From assembly GCF_012910955.1 (NCBI RefSeq), contig NZ_WTVQ01000042.1:1-42647 (forward strand): a stretch of 42,647 nucleotides of DNA. Reading direction: 5' to 3'. A program made the translations under genes and the position numbers. The notes beneath the pieces were generated by a model, which had not been told where the DNA came from, searched no databases, and was given only the letters and a program-made list of their open reading frames with translations. Source of the DNA: Aromatoleum diolicum (GTDB lineage Bacteria > Pseudomonadota > Gammaproteobacteria > Burkholderiales > Rhodocyclaceae). Within the stretch, counting starts at the first letter, position 1, and the number at the start of each line of letters is the position of its first letter. This document shows, in pieces, positions 32,912-39,508 of this stretch.

Positions 32912-33445
32912 ATGAAACGCACCCTGATCCTTTCTCTTGCCCTGCTGATCGCCGCCCCCGTCGGGTCCGCAGAGCCCCCCGTCATGCCGGCAATTGTCAT
33001 CCATGACGGAGGCGGCGTGTCGCTGGTCCCCGATTTGGCGAATGACGAGGGGGACGCCCGCGAGACGCCCCCCTCACAGCAGCCGACCTCGCCGCGGCAA
33101 ATACCCTCCATGCCGGCTTTCCCGGTCGCCTCGACGAAGGCTGGCCCCGGTCGACTGTTGCAGAACCCGATGCCGGCCCGGCTGCCGGGCGGACCAGGCG
33201 CCCCGTTCTTCGTCGTCGGCGACGACGCGCCGTCCCGCAAGTGGCTGCAGCTCAACGCCGGGCGGCTTCAGGCACTCGGCGCGCGCGGTATCGTCGCTGC
33301 CGTGGCAACCGAGGCCGACTTCGCGCGCCTGCGCGCGCTGGCCGCCGTGCACATGGTACCGATGCCCGCCGACGCGCTCCTGGAGGCCGCCGGCATCCGC
33401 GTCTGGCCGGTGCTGATTGGTGCCGATGGTTCCATTTCCCAGTGA
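32912..33445 (+). CDS. ICE protein, PFL_4695 family (TIGR03765)
   Basis: A 177-residue exported protein with a signal peptide ending near GSA (about residue 20). The family start AIVIHDGGGVSLVPDL is clear, and LLIGADGSISQ-like text ends the protein (WPVLIGADGSISQ). A Pro-rich middle links two parts. In PFGI-1-class elements this gene normally lies between the transglycosylase and traD; here it is at the far end of the operon. ATG 32912 gives the full signal peptide; an earlier start would overlap the TraU-like gene. Confidence 0.8.
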   Translation: MKRTLILSLALLIAAPVGSAEPPVMPAIVIHDGGGVSLVPDLANDEGDARETPPSQQPTSPRQIPSMPAFPVASTKAGPGRLLQNPMPARLPGGPGAPFFVVGDDAPSRKWLQLNAGRLQALGARGIVAAVATEADFARLRALAAVHMVPMPADALLEAAGIRVWPVLIGADGSISQ

Positions 33446-33456
33446 GGAGACTCGGC

Positions 33457-34011
33457 ATGCTGCCACCGAAACTGTTCCCGTACGCATCTGCGTTTGTCGC
33501 GATCCTCTACGTCGGCTTGGTTCACGCCGACGAGAAGTCCGCGACGCTTGCCGCCGCGCTCTTCGCGAACGTGCCGGCCGCAGCATTGCCCCCGCCAGAT
33601 CGCGTCGCGATCGCCAACCTGACGCCGCTGGCGCTCAAAGGCGGCCAGTTCATCAGCACCCTCCACGGCTGCGACCGCGAGCCAATGGATCCCGAGGCGC
33701 GCGTGGAGGATCTGAACGGCGACCGGACGCCCGAAGTGTTCGTTGTGGCCGGCAACACCTGTACTTCAGGCATGACCGGCATCAGCGTCTGGCTTTACGC
33801 CAGACAGCGCGATGGCACATGGATTCAGCTGATGGATGTGATCGCGCCGGCGTACCGCGTCCTGCCGTCCACGAGCCACGGCTGGCGCGATCTCGGACTC
33901 GCCAGCCGGACCTCGTCGTGCACTGGGGTGTGGCGGCTGGGTGACGACGGCCGCTATCGCTACACGCGATCTGAAGCCGCCGATGGCGGCCCGTGTCCAG
34001 ACCGTCAGTAG
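33457..34011 (+). CDS. Exported hypothetical protein, possibly β-rich
   Basis: A 184-residue protein with a signal peptide (cleavage near VHA, about residue 24). It contains VEDLNGDRTPEVFVVAGNTCTSGMTGISVWLYARQRDGTWIQLMDVIAPAYRVLPS. The DLNGDRTPEV stretch resembles a calcium-binding FG-GAP/VCBS-like loop, and the rest looks like β-strands. Four cysteines could pair. I do not recognise a named family. It is 11 bases after the PFL_4695 gene and probably in the same transcript. Confidence 0.6.
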   Translation: MLPPKLFPYASAFVAILYVGLVHADEKSATLAAALFANVPAAALPPPDRVAIANLTPLALKGGQFISTLHGCDREPMDPEARVEDLNGDRTPEVFVVAGNTCTSGMTGISVWLYARQRDGTWIQLMDVIAPAYRVLPSTSHGWRDLGLASRTSSCTGVWRLGDDGRYRYTRSEAADGGPCPDRQ

Positions 34012-34020
34012 GAAACCGCC

Positions 34021-34962
34021 ATGACGAGATCCCGTCTTCGCCCCGGTACCCGCTTCCTGTATCTGCTGCTCCTCGTTGCCGGATTGGCATGGGCCAGCAT
34101 CACCTACGTCGATTTCCTGCGGGCACTCGGCGAGCGCGAAAGCAGCATAAGGCCGGACGTGATCATCGGTTCGGGCTACGCCGGGCTGTTCCAGTTCGGC
34201 GAATCCGCGCTGAAGGACGTGGGCCTCTACACCGGCGATGCCACCCCAAAGAAGAACGACTGGAAAGGCAGCTTCAGCGGCAAGTACGGCGTGACGTCGC
34301 TCGTTGAGTTCCTCGCGAACCCGGATGCGCAGGTCCAGGCGGTCACCGCCTACCACGCCCAGGCCTGGCGCACCCTCGCCAGCACCTACGGCGCGGAGAG
34401 GTACCTCGGCACGACGATCAACGGAATCGAGATCACCCAGTCCGGACTCGTCGCTGCAGCCCATCTGCTCGGCGCCGGAACGGTCGGAGAGTGGCTCAAG
34501 GCGGGCGGCACGACGAACCCCGCCGACGGCAACGGCACGACGCTCACCTCGTACCTATCCAACTTCGCCGGCTACACGCTGAGTGCCACCGCCCCGACCT
34601 ACGCCGCACTGCGCGCCGCCGATCCGACCGGCGGCACCACGAGCACGGGCTACGTCTACACCAATCCGCCTCTGAGGTCGTCCGGCAGCGGATCGGGCGC
34701 CGTCGCGCTGCTCACCCCCCGTAACAGCCACGGCTTTACCTCCGCGGCGCAGGGCTTCCATGCCGCCACCGGCTACCAGATGGGCAAGGTGCGGGATCTC
34801 CTGGTTGGCCTCGCGACAACTGTCGTGCTGACGTGGATGGCCTACGTCGTGATCAGCAAGTGGCACGCATTCAGCGGCGGCGCCGAAACAATTCGTGAAA
34901 TGACGTACGACATTCTTCGGGCTATGGTAGTGACATCAATCGTCCTGCTTCTGATGGTCTAG
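34021..34962 (+). CDS. Lysozyme-like domain with C-terminal pilin-like membrane module
   Basis: A 313-residue protein in three parts. After a membrane anchor or signal (about 11-28) comes a lysozyme/transglycosylase-like domain: YVDFLRALGERESS holds the likely catalytic glutamate (residue 38 or 40), then GYAGLFQFGESALKDVGLYTG and NDWKGSFSGKYGVTS. A Gly/Thr/Ser-rich linker (about 165-240) leads to a ~75-residue end with two membrane helices (about 258-278 and 296-312). That end resembles the TIGR03758/DUF3262 protein encoded at 18620-18850. A peptidoglycan hydrolase joined to an apparatus subunit would act where the channel crosses the wall. Both domain calls are by eye. Confidence 0.65.
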   Translation: MTRSRLRPGTRFLYLLLLVAGLAWASITYVDFLRALGERESSIRPDVIIGSGYAGLFQFGESALKDVGLYTGDATPKKNDWKGSFSGKYGVTSLVEFLANPDAQVQAVTAYHAQAWRTLASTYGAERYLGTTINGIEITQSGLVAAAHLLGAGTVGEWLKAGGTTNPADGNGTTLTSYLSNFAGYTLSATAPTYAALRAADPTGGTTSTGYVYTNPPLRSSGSGSGAVALLTPRNSHGFTSAAQGFHAATGYQMGKVRDLLVGLATTVVLTWMAYVVISKWHAFSGGAETIREMTYDILRAMVVTSIVLLLMV

Positions 34963-34981
34963 GACAGCTGGAGGATCACCG

Positions 34982-35617
34982 ATGAAACTCGTAATTTGCC
35001 TCGTTGCCGCATTCGCGGCGTGGGTGTCGCCCGTTTGGGCGGACGTGCTCGATGGCGTGATCTTCGGCGCGAAGTGCATGGGGGCGGACGATCCGCAGGC
35101 GTGCGAGGACCGCTCGAAGCGCGAGGCCAACGAGACGCGCGAGCGGATGCGGCAGCAGTCCGGTGCGACGGGAGTACAAGCTAAAGGGAGCACCGCCACT
35201 GCCGGCGGAGATACCCTCGGCAAGAAGATCTATCGCAACTGGCGAGAGAACGCTGTCTGCCAAGCGTTCGCGAAACGCTCGTCCCGCGACGTCGATACGA
35301 CCTACGCGCGCGCCATGAGCCGCTACAGCTTCATGACTCCGAATCAAGCAAAGAGCCTTTCGGGAACCGGCGAGTGGGGACTTCAAATTGCCGGCTATCT
35401 GCATGAAACCACGCCCGGCGCACTGTATCGCCTGGAACAGGTGGTGCATTCACTCGACGTGGCCAATGGGCAGCGCCAGTACAAGCTGATCCTGGAACTC
35501 GCGCGCGACGGCTCCGGTACGCGCGTAACCGGCCAGTATTGCGTGACCACCGACGATCCCGCCGGCTGGCAGGACTTGCCGCCCAAGGTGCTCTCGAGTC
35601 TCAACTCCACCTTCTGA
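34982..35617 (+). CDS. Secreted hypothetical protein
   Basis: A 211-residue exported protein with a signal peptide ending VWA (about residue 20). It has cysteines in FGAKCMGADDPQACEDRSKREANE, then a linker, then VCQAFAKRSSRDVDTTYARAMSRYSFMT and a β-rich end with GSGTRVTGQYCVTTDDP. No known domain is recognised. It has a GGAGGATCACC ribosome site and lies 19 bases after the lysozyme-like gene. Location suggests a periplasmic or surface partner of that protein. Confidence 0.6.
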   Translation: MKLVICLVAAFAAWVSPVWADVLDGVIFGAKCMGADDPQACEDRSKREANETRERMRQQSGATGVQAKGSTATAGGDTLGKKIYRNWRENAVCQAFAKRSSRDVDTTYARAMSRYSFMTPNQAKSLSGTGEWGLQIAGYLHETTPGALYRLEQVVHSLDVANGQRQYKLILELARDGSGTRVTGQYCVTTDDPAGWQDLPPKVLSSLNSTF

Positions 35618-35636
35618 ACCTGAGGAGCGTCCCGCC

Positions 35637-35849
35637 ATGCCTGACGAAGAACGTCCTTGCCCCCACTGTCGTGGCGCCTGTGAGACCCGAGTACTGACGG
35701 ACCGCGCCTGCCACAGTTGCGGCGGAAGCGGCCGAGACAGAGGTTCGTCCCACGAGTACTGCCGAGCCTGCAACGGGCGGGGGACCGAATCGAGCTGGGA
35801 GTTCCAGCCGTGCGCCGCCTGCAACGGCCACGGCTATGTCCGTGCGTAG
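35637..35849 (+). CDS. DnaJ-type zinc-finger (CxxCxGxG) protein
   Basis: A 70-residue protein made almost wholly of CxxC pairs: CPHC, CHSCGGSGRD, CRACNGRG and CAACNGHG. This is the DnaJ central zinc-finger pattern, four CxxC units binding two zinc ions. No J domain is present. Such small proteins may chaperone or regulate other proteins, but the function here is unknown. GAGGAGCG lies 7 bases upstream of the ATG. Confidence 0.7.
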   Translation: MPDEERPCPHCRGACETRVLTDRACHSCGGSGRDRGSSHEYCRACNGRGTESSWEFQPCAACNGHGYVRA

Positions 35850-36078
35850 GGGCCTCCCCGTCCGCCGGCGACGCTCAATGATGAGGCGCGGGTGCAGGTG
35901 CCCGGCCGGCAAGCGTATTCGCGACTTGTCCACAGCGCCATCCCCAGTTTCTGTGGACAAGCGGTTTCGTGCTGCGCCGGCCGTGCGGCCAAGCCATGAA
36001 GGCGCTACAGCGCAGGCGTTTGAAATTGCTCGAGATGGCGAGCACAGCCATGGGTAACCAACTGAAGGGAGGCTGATC
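35850..36078. other. Non-coding gap with opposed DnaA-box-like sites
   Basis: CTTGTCCACAG at 35925-35935 is repeated as its exact reverse complement at 35951-35961, 15 bases apart. TTGTCCACA differs from the DnaA-box consensus TTATCCACA by one base. The pair could be an origin element or simply a long hairpin. No convincing gene is seen here. Confidence 0.55.
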
Positions 36079-36348
36079 GTGCGTAATGACTGGCCGTCGA
36101 GTTGGGGCGCGGAACGGACTGCATTGTTCAACTTCTTCTCGATCCATGCGGTCGCCGCGGGTGACACCGTCGAGATCTATAAGGGGATCGCGAAAATTGC
36201 GGTCATTCCCATCGACATTGACTTCACCGTGCTGCGAAAAGCCCTTCCACTATTGATCGACAGCTACGAATTGGGGGCGAAGGCCGGGCGCGAGAGCTTG
36301 GCGACAGAGTTCCGGGCTCTTCTTGGCGTGATTGGTCGCCGTGATTGA
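36079..36348 (+). CDS. Small ICE hypothetical protein
   Basis: An 89-residue soluble protein starting at GTG 36079, behind a good AAGGGAGG site. It reads WGAERTALFNFFSIHAVAAGDTVEIYKGIAKIAVIPIDIDFTVLRKALPLLIDSYELGAKAGRE. No family is recognised. A second ribosome site is not present further down, so the GTG start is well supported. It stands alone between two structured gaps. Confidence 0.6.
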   Translation: MRNDWPSSWGAERTALFNFFSIHAVAAGDTVEIYKGIAKIAVIPIDIDFTVLRKALPLLIDSYELGAKAGRESLATEFRALLGVIGRRD

Positions 36349-36447
36349 CGCCACCCCGCGTGACCGCGCGCGAGGCTGGATCGCAGGCACTGTGTTAATT
36401 TTGGATACCGAAACGTCCCATCCCGAAGGAATTATGGATGCCAATTA

Positions 36448-36475
36448 GGACTGGATTATCGGGACTGGACTATCG
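36448..36475. repeat. Tandem 14-bp repeat upstream of radC
   Basis: GGACTGGATTATCG (36448-36461) is followed directly by GGACTGGACTATCG (36462-36475), with one mismatch. Tandem sites of 14 bases upstream of a structured leader may be a regulator-binding site. Confidence 0.6.
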
Positions 36476-36526
36476 GCATTGCAGGTGCGTCAGAACCCGA
36501 CTACGATATGAAAGTAGTTCAGCCGA

Positions 36527-36660
36527 AAGGCTGCCAGCGTCCGGTCAGCCCCTGCAACCGGAACAGCCTTCGGGCTCGGGGTCACGTTCGTCAGTTCATG
36601 TCAGTCCCTTGGGGAGCTACTCCCCATGCGGGACACGGCGCTCCCCATTTTTCCGAGGAG
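36527..36660 (+). ncRNA. Structured leader of radC (resembles the radC RNA motif)
   Basis: AAGGCTG (36527-36533) pairs with CAGCCTT (36564-36570), enclosing CCGGT (36541-36545) with ACCGG (36557-36561). Downstream TGGGGAGC (36610-36617) can pair with CTCCCC at 36620-36625 or with GCTCCCCA at 36640-36647; the two pairings exclude each other. The ribosome site GAGGAG (36653-36658) follows. Rfam has a radC motif placed before radC and related genes; I am matching by position and structure, not by a search. Confidence 0.5.
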
Positions 36661-36669
36661 ATGCCGGTG

Positions 36670-37257
36670 ATGGCCTTCTATTCTTCCCCTACTTCCCTTG
36701 CTGATGCCGCACTGCTCGAGCGCTTCTTCGGCCCGGAGGCCGAGGACGTCTGGGAGAGCTGCAGCGGATCGTGGACCCAGGTCGTTGGGCTTGCCCGCGA
36801 GCCCCACACTCCCGCCTGGGAGGCTTTGGCATGTTCGCTCGAGATCCTGCAACGGAGTTTCGCTGAGGATCTGACCACGCGCGATGTGCTCGACTCCCCG
36901 GCTATCGTCAAACAGTTCCTCCGCACGTTTTTCGCGGGACGCCCCTACGAGGTCTTCGTGGTTCTGTATCTCAATGCCCGCAATCATCTCATTCGCGCCG
37001 AGGAGGCGTTTCGCGGCACCTTGACGCAAACGAGTGTCTATCCGCGCGAGATCGTGCGGCGAGCGATCGAGCTCCATGCCGCAGCGGTGATTTTTTCGCA
37101 CCAGCATCCGTCTGGAGCGTGCGAGCCCTCCACCGCCGACGAGGCCCTCACGCGGATCCTCAAGTCCGCACTGGCCTTGGTTGACGTAAACGTGCTGGAC
37201 CATTTCGTCGTTGCGGGCAACTCGACCGTTTCCTTTGCCGAGTCGGGCCGGCTGTAA
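36670..37257 (+). CDS. radC: RadC-family JAB-domain protein
   Basis: A 195-residue RadC-like protein with the MPN+/JAB metalloprotease-like fold. The metal motif HQHPSG is at residues 144-149, with the third ligand Asp157 in CEPSTADE. The core reads YEVFVVLYLNARNHLIRAEEAFRGTLTQTSVYPREIVRRAIELHAAAVIFSHQHPSG. It has a short, variable N-terminal part instead of the full helix-hairpin-helix of chromosomal RadC, typical of mobile-element versions. The biochemical activity of RadC is still unsettled. The ATG at 36670 fits GAGGAG spaced 11 bases away; the in-frame ATG at 36661 is too close. Confidence 0.87.
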   Translation: MAFYSSPTSLADAALLERFFGPEAEDVWESCSGSWTQVVGLAREPHTPAWEALACSLEILQRSFAEDLTTRDVLDSPAIVKQFLRTFFAGRPYEVFVVLYLNARNHLIRAEEAFRGTLTQTSVYPREIVRRAIELHAAAVIFSHQHPSGACEPSTADEALTRILKSALALVDVNVLDHFVVAGNSTVSFAESGRL

Positions 37258-37680
37258 CACGCAGCGCTCGCCGATCGGCATACGTATTAATTGGCCGGAA
37301 CCCTGCCTTTCCGACCTCCCCTCCAACCTGCTGCGGCCCAGACGCCTTGTGCGTGTGGCCGCTTTTCTCAAGATCTAAGGATCCTGAGAAAAGCGGCTAC
37401 GCCGCCCACCCCTGGGAACGTGCCGGCCCCTTGCCGGCGCTTGTCAGGCTGCCGTCAAAGCGATAAATTCAATGTGCCGGCCAAACGGCACACTGCCGCA
37501 TCCAAAGACGCGCGGATCCCTCGCTCGCTCCCCACTCGCTTTCGCATCACTTCCTTGCTTGTCACGTTGCGCTACGCGCTGCGCCGACCTCTGTCCTGAA
37601 TCCCCACGCGTCGCCGATCCATGAGTTCCTCATGACCATCGGCAGGCCGAGCCCGGAAACACGAACGCAAGGAGAAGCAG
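37258..37680. other. Intergenic region with large inverted repeats
   Basis: No gene is convincing in these ~420 bases. A 13-base stem GCCGCTTTTCTCA/TGAGAAAAGCGGC lies at 37358-37397. GCCGG/CCGGC at 37422-37438 and GTGCCG/CGGCAC at 37474-37491 form smaller hairpins. The first could end radC transcription. A promoter for the following genes should lie near 37560-37660. Confidence 0.5.
37358..37397. repeat. 13-bp perfect inverted repeat with 14-base loop
   Basis: The arms 37358-37370 and 37385-37397 match exactly. The stem has an A/T-rich part (CTTTTCTCA), unlike its surroundings, so on either strand it could act as a bidirectional terminator or a protein-binding dyad. Confidence 0.75.
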
Positions 37681-38265
37681 ATGAAGCAGGATTTCCCCGG
37701 ATCACAGGGAAGGCGGCGAGTCAAAGCACGCGCTGCGCACTCGTTCAGGCCAGACCCGTACTCTGAGTGCACCGGAGCAGCCTCCCACCTCGTACGAATC
37801 GAGGACATCGCGCACGCCCTGGCAAGCACCTGCTGCTTCGCCGGCCAAACGAAGATCTTCTATTCGATCGCGCAGCACGACTACCTCGTCAGCATGATCG
37901 TGCCGCCGCAAGATGCGCTCGCGGCACTGTTGCTCAACGCTGGGGAGGCACTCAAGCAACTGCACCGGGAATGCCTCGAGACTGAGGGTCATGTGGCCAC
38001 TGACGTTCTGACGACGCTCGGCGTACCGACCCACCTCCCGCCGACTGTCAAGCATGCCGATCTCGTTCTGCGGGCGACCGAACTCCGCGATCTCGGCCGG
38101 CCATACGATAACGCGTTGACTGATATTGATGAGGTCAGGCCGCTGGTGCTAAGGATCCAGCCGCTGCCACCCATCGTGGCGAAGCACCTCTTCCTCGATC
38201 GCTACAATGAGCTCCGCCCGAAGGAGGATCCGAGGCGATTCCCTACCGCGGAGGGAGCATCATGA
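37681..38265 (+). CDS. HD-domain phosphohydrolase-like protein, HD pair lost
   Basis: A 194-residue protein clearly related to the YfbR-like HD phosphohydrolases found on mobile elements: VRIEDIAHALASTCCFAGQTKIFYSIAQHDYLVSMIVPPQDALAALL. Family members then read LLHDAAEAYLGD, but here it is LLLNAGEALKQL: the metal-binding His-Asp pair is Leu85-Asn86. The first histidine (His66) and the late Asp127 (KHAD) remain, and about six residues seem deleted next to the lost pair. Catalysis is therefore unlikely. The ribosome site AAGGAGAAG is good, so it appears expressed, perhaps as a binding protein. Confidence 0.75.
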   Translation: MKQDFPGSQGRRRVKARAAHSFRPDPYSECTGAASHLVRIEDIAHALASTCCFAGQTKIFYSIAQHDYLVSMIVPPQDALAALLLNAGEALKQLHRECLETEGHVATDVLTTLGVPTHLPPTVKHADLVLRATELRDLGRPYDNALTDIDEVRPLVLRIQPLPPIVAKHLFLDRYNELRPKEDPRRFPTAEGAS

Positions 38266-38702
38266 AACAGGATGCCTTCTTGCCCGTTCCGGATGCTGTC
38301 TGGGAGAGCCTCCATTCTCACCGGGCCGGTAGTCTCGCCCGTGGAGCCAAGGGCTTCGGTTGGGCTGCCTCGCACGCTACCAAACGGCGCCTTGGACGGG
38401 AGATGGCAGCGGCCGTTCACAACGCAGGGGCCGTTCACCACCCAGAATTTCGCTGCCCCGCGATCGCTGTGGGATTCCGAGAACTACCCGGCATACTTAG
38501 GCTCGACGACAACGATTCGATGGAGCACTCCGCCGACGACGGGGCCCCGGATGCGCTCGGTGTCGTCGCGGTCGTGATCGCGGCGGGCGAAACATCCTTC
38601 GACGCCGCATCACTGGACGCGATCGTGCTACCCGTTAGGCGAACGGTTATGGAGGACGTCTTAGAACAGGAGCAAATAGGGAAAGTTGGGAGCGAAGGAT
38701 GA
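38262..38702 (+). CDS. Unrecognised protein coupled to HD-like gene
   Basis: A 146-residue protein that starts in an ATGA overlap with the preceding gene and ends in another with the AlpA-type gene, so the three are one unit. It begins MKQDAFLPVPDAVWESL; the later part is acidic, with SADDGAPDALGVVAVVIAAGETSF. No domain is recognised. The first five residues repeat those of the preceding protein (MKQD), probably by chance. Confidence 0.55.
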   Translation: MKQDAFLPVPDAVWESLHSHRAGSLARGAKGFGWAASHATKRRLGREMAAAVHNAGAVHHPEFRCPAIAVGFRELPGILRLDDNDSMEHSADDGAPDALGVVAVVIAAGETSFDAASLDAIVLPVRRTVMEDVLEQEQIGKVGSEG

Positions 38703-38968
38703 CGAAGACTGCCCATACGTCAATCAAGCGAATCTTCATCGACCTGCCGACCGTCGCCGAAGTCGTCGCGCTGTCCGAATCCACGATCCAGGAGCTCGTC
38801 CGCCTCGGGCAATTCCCAGCGCCTCGGCAGACCTCTGGCCGCCGCGTCGGCTGGCTCGTCCGAGAAGTCGAGCAATGGGCCGAGAGCCGCCCTGCGTCGT
38901 CCCTGCCGCCGCCTCCGAATACGGGGGCGAAGAAGCCGCGCAAGGGGGCCGAACAGCGGGCCGCCTGA
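38699..38968 (+). CDS. AlpA-family regulator (excisionase-like)
   Basis: An 89-residue protein with a MerR/excisionase-like winged helix: FIDLPTVAEVVALSESTIQELVRLGQFPAPRQTSGRRVGWLVREVEQWAESRP. This matches AlpA regulators, which control prophage and ICE integrases and sit close to them. Here no integrase follows in the window. It overlaps the preceding gene by 4 bases. The Pro/Lys/Arg-rich tail is common. Confidence 0.87.
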   Translation: MTKTAHTSIKRIFIDLPTVAEVVALSESTIQELVRLGQFPAPRQTSGRRVGWLVREVEQWAESRPASSLPPPPNTGAKKPRKGAEQRAA

Positions 38969-39508
38969 AATGCCGGTCCTACCTCCGGCGTCGCAGAAAC
39001 GACAGCCAACGGGGTCAAACATGTGTCGAGGGCGGTCGCCGATAGCACCGGAAGGGCGAGGGAAAGCCTTATGGGAGTTCTCGATATGAACGGCGATGGT
39101 CAGGTGTTGATCTGGAAGACGTAGTCCACGTGGGAAAACAGACAAGAAGGGCTTTAAAGCGGAGTCCAACACAAACCGGAAAAACAGGGGAGTGATGCCA
39201 CGCCGGTTTTCGGATAGTGGCGTGTGGATGCCAGACTGATCGGGGGGGGCAACTGGCGAACGCCGAAGGGTGGTCCATTCCGTGTTGGGATGGGGACACG
39301 CGGAATCCGTCAAGGCAACTGAGCAACAGGGCTGACCGAACAAGGCCTCGATATTGCTGGATCAGCCGTGGTGATGAGCCCGCGAATTACGACGCCAAAT
39401 GCGCGACGGTCACGACTGCAACCCGAACGGCGATCCGAAACGACACGCGGGCGTTCGACTCAACCGCGCGCGTGATGGCCCCAACCGGCCGACAAACTCG
39501 ACTTCCGG
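38969..39508. other. Stretch without convincing gene after AlpA
   Basis: Several short frames exist, but none has both a ribosome site and a protein-like composition. A possible 40-codon frame begins at 38971. A run of eight G lies at 39241-39248. If the ICE border is on this side, it could be here, but no tRNA 3' end or direct repeat was noticed. Confidence 0.5.

Noticed and set aside
35836-36057. 73-codon plus-strand frame after the zinc-finger gene
   Set aside because: Arg-rich, no ribosome site and crosses the DnaA-box-like dyad; more likely non-coding.
38969-39508. Group II intron or retron remnant
   Set aside because: No domain V-like stem, no reverse-transcriptase motif and no GTGYG-type 5' end were found.
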